Origin: Paramarasmius palmivorus
Lineage: Eukaryota > Basidiomycota > Agaricomycetes > Agaricales > Marasmiaceae
Reading direction: 5' to 3'
NCBI GenBank assembly: GCA_037176845.1
Contig: JAYKXP010000084.1
Span: 124,001 to 188,000 of the forward strand
DNA length: 64,000 nt
This document shows, piece by piece, positions 62,553 to 64,000 of this stretch (position 1 is the first letter of the stretch; each line of letters opens with the position of its first letter). A program made the position numbers and the translations under genes. The notes under the pieces are model-generated. The model was not told where the DNA came from. It saw only the letters and a program-made list of their open reading frames with translations, and did not search any database.

Positions 62553-63463
62553 TGTCCCACTTGAGTGAGTCGGACACGCCACTTCCCAAGGCTGAATGTG
62601 ACAAAGGCATCCTGATTCGCTACTGTCAGGAAGTGGCGACTCAGCAATTACTCGAATCGAGCCGTAGTTTTTCTACGTACCTGTACATTCTGAAGTCGGT
62701 CTCAGCCTGAGGTTCATTTGCCGCGACTAATAGGGCTTATAAGGGGGGGGCAGCCGTTTGCTGTCTAACAGGAAAGAAAAACCAGCGCTGATAGAAGATT
62801 ATGTAGCACCAATGAACAGGACAGGGCACAATTCAGTAGTAAGGGAGCTTGCACACGTAACGACAGATTTGGGCCCGGGCGTCGACAGCACAATCCCTAC
62901 AATGAAAGGTAGAGATTTTCATCCGCCGCAATGTGAAAATTCTTGGATGACCGCACTAGTAGTATCTTGCCATGCGCTTGACTAGCAAGGTGAACAAAAG
63001 GACCCTTGACATTCAACTCTGTCAGAGAGAGCAAAGAACTCGAGATGCTAAATGAACTCACCTACACACTATCTGTATATCACGGGGTGGGATCCAACTT
63101 CATTGTCTCCCGGTCATCACATCAATATCCGAAACCGCTCACCATAAACCTTCGTCACTCATGTGCTGCTGCTAGTACAATATCTCCAATAGGCGAAGTA
63201 GCGACCAGCCTCCAGGCTTCTGGTTACGGACAGACTTTCGGCATAGTTCGGTCCGGGAGTGTTGTTGGCCAAGAGAGTAGGAAACCCAATTTGCGAGGGT
63301 GTGACTCTGTGGACCGAAACTGTTATATTTCGGACTTGGACTTGCCATTGACCCTTTGGCGAATATGTGTGAGTTGAGCGTGAACTGTTTTTACTAGCGA
63401 GTAGAGGGGCGAGGGGCGAGAGGAATGTGCCAGCATGAGGAACGACGTGTTTTGTACATAACT
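62553..63463. other. Intergenic, about 900 bases
   Basis: A run of eight G near 62745 and scattered short ORFs. No gene supported. The stretch from 63782 to the window end is likewise empty of recognised genes. Confidence 0.35.
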
Positions 63464-63781
63464 AGCGCCTACAAGCGCCAACAGCAAGGGCATCGGCGTC
63501 AAAAACAATAACAGTCAGGCGCTAAACATTTTCGCATCCTCCAATAGTATCTTGTGGAAGAAATATCTACTGAGTATGCGTTCTCAAATTAGTGATTACT
63601 TCCCGGGTTCCATCCTGAATTTGGAATGTGCTGTTTGTTACTGGCGCTATGCTGTTTCAGCGCCCTGAAATGCTGGTGGTGAGTGCTATTGATTTACTGA
63701 TCGCTGCGGTTGCTGTTAATGGCGCTGTATACGTAAGTGCTGTCGCTGTTGCTGTTGCTGTTTCCTTCCAGCGCCGGCGCT
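63464..63781. repeat. Cluster of AGCGCC / GGCGCT hexamers
   Basis: The hexamer AGCGCC and its complement GGCGCT occur at 63464, 63474, 63518, 63643, 63659, 63721 and as the head-to-head pair at 63770-63781. That is eight copies in 318 bases, in both orientations. Chance would give well under one. Between them lies a short GCTGTT tandem repeat near 63745. An ORF at 63628-63867 overlaps it but is rich in Ala/Val from the repeat and is probably not real. Confidence 0.55.
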
Positions 63782-64000
63782 TTGTTGTTCCAATATTGGG
63801 CTGGTACTTGATACTGATACTACCTCCTCCTTATTCCCGTTTCGGAACACCATGTAAGTGCTGGTAGAGCCTATACGCTGACGTCATGTTCTTCGTCCTT
63901 CGTAAGGCAAGTTCGACGCCATCTTCCAGGCACTTGTTCACCTAAATCACCGTATGTGCACCATGCGAAGTTGACGCGAGGTGACCCTGTACCAGCCAAT

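Noticed and set aside
63628..63867. 79-codon ORF near the right edge
   Set aside because: Its composition comes from a GCTGTT repeat and GC-rich hexamers; no family signal and no clear splice structure.

Overview
This 64 kb window is nuclear DNA of a filamentous basidiomycete, most likely an Agaricomycete (mushroom-forming fungus). The genes are compact and cut by many short introns of about 50 bases, with GTRNGT donors and CTRAY branch sites. The gene families also fit: F-box proteins with N-terminal CxxC and coiled-coil segments, a FunK1 kinase, a DUF6534 membrane protein, two related basidiomycete-type P450s, and secreted plant-cell-wall enzymes, one with a fungal CBM1 cellulose-binding module. 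No tRNA, rRNA, CRISPR array, transposase or reverse transcriptase was recognised.

Layout from left to right. 1-15 kb: an AA9 lytic polysaccharide monooxygenase at the edge, then a block of four F-box genes interrupted by two tandem hotdog thioesterases and an intact NEDD8/Rub1 gene. 15-20 kb: a GH106-like secreted glycosidase (copy A) next to a partly deleted duplicate of its own 3' end. 21.9-32 kb: a DUF6534 membrane protein, and two related P450s in opposite orientation on either side of STT3, the catalytic oligosaccharyltransferase subunit. 33.7-44 kb: EPL1 (NuA4), a small unknown protein, a mitochondrial DUF1992/DNAJC28-like protein, a WBP2-like GRAM protein and a FunK1 kinase. 44.8-53 kb: GH106-like copy B, a free-standing indole-3-glycerol-phosphate synthase, and two tandem GH43 enzymes, one carrying a CBM1. 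54.6-62.5 kb: housekeeping genes (INO80 subunit B, CDC7 kinase, mitochondrial ribosomal protein mL54) and a small two-finger zinc protein. The last 1.4 kb has no supported gene but holds a cluster of AGCGCC/GGCGCT hexamers.

The carbohydrate enzymes (AA9, two GH106-like, two GH43) suggest a local stock of secreted enzymes for cellulose and for pectin or arabinan side chains. Several have a TATA box 35-60 bases before the start codon. The rest is ordinary housekeeping and does not look like a co-regulated cluster. I did not find a convincing new multi-gene system.

Two things deserve attention. First, splicing: the CBM1-GH43 gene can encode its conserved cysteine only through a one-nucleotide exon, the DUF6534 gene has 9- and 11-base exons, and several introns use GC-AG ends. 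Second, sequence quality: many genes, including the essential STT3 and EPL1, are broken by 1-2 base indels, mostly one C or G too few in a short run. CDC7, NEDD8, WBP2-like, DUF1992, mL54 and both GH43 genes read cleanly. The breaks are therefore annotated as probable consensus errors rather than true pseudogenes, and exon coordinates are given wherever they could be read.
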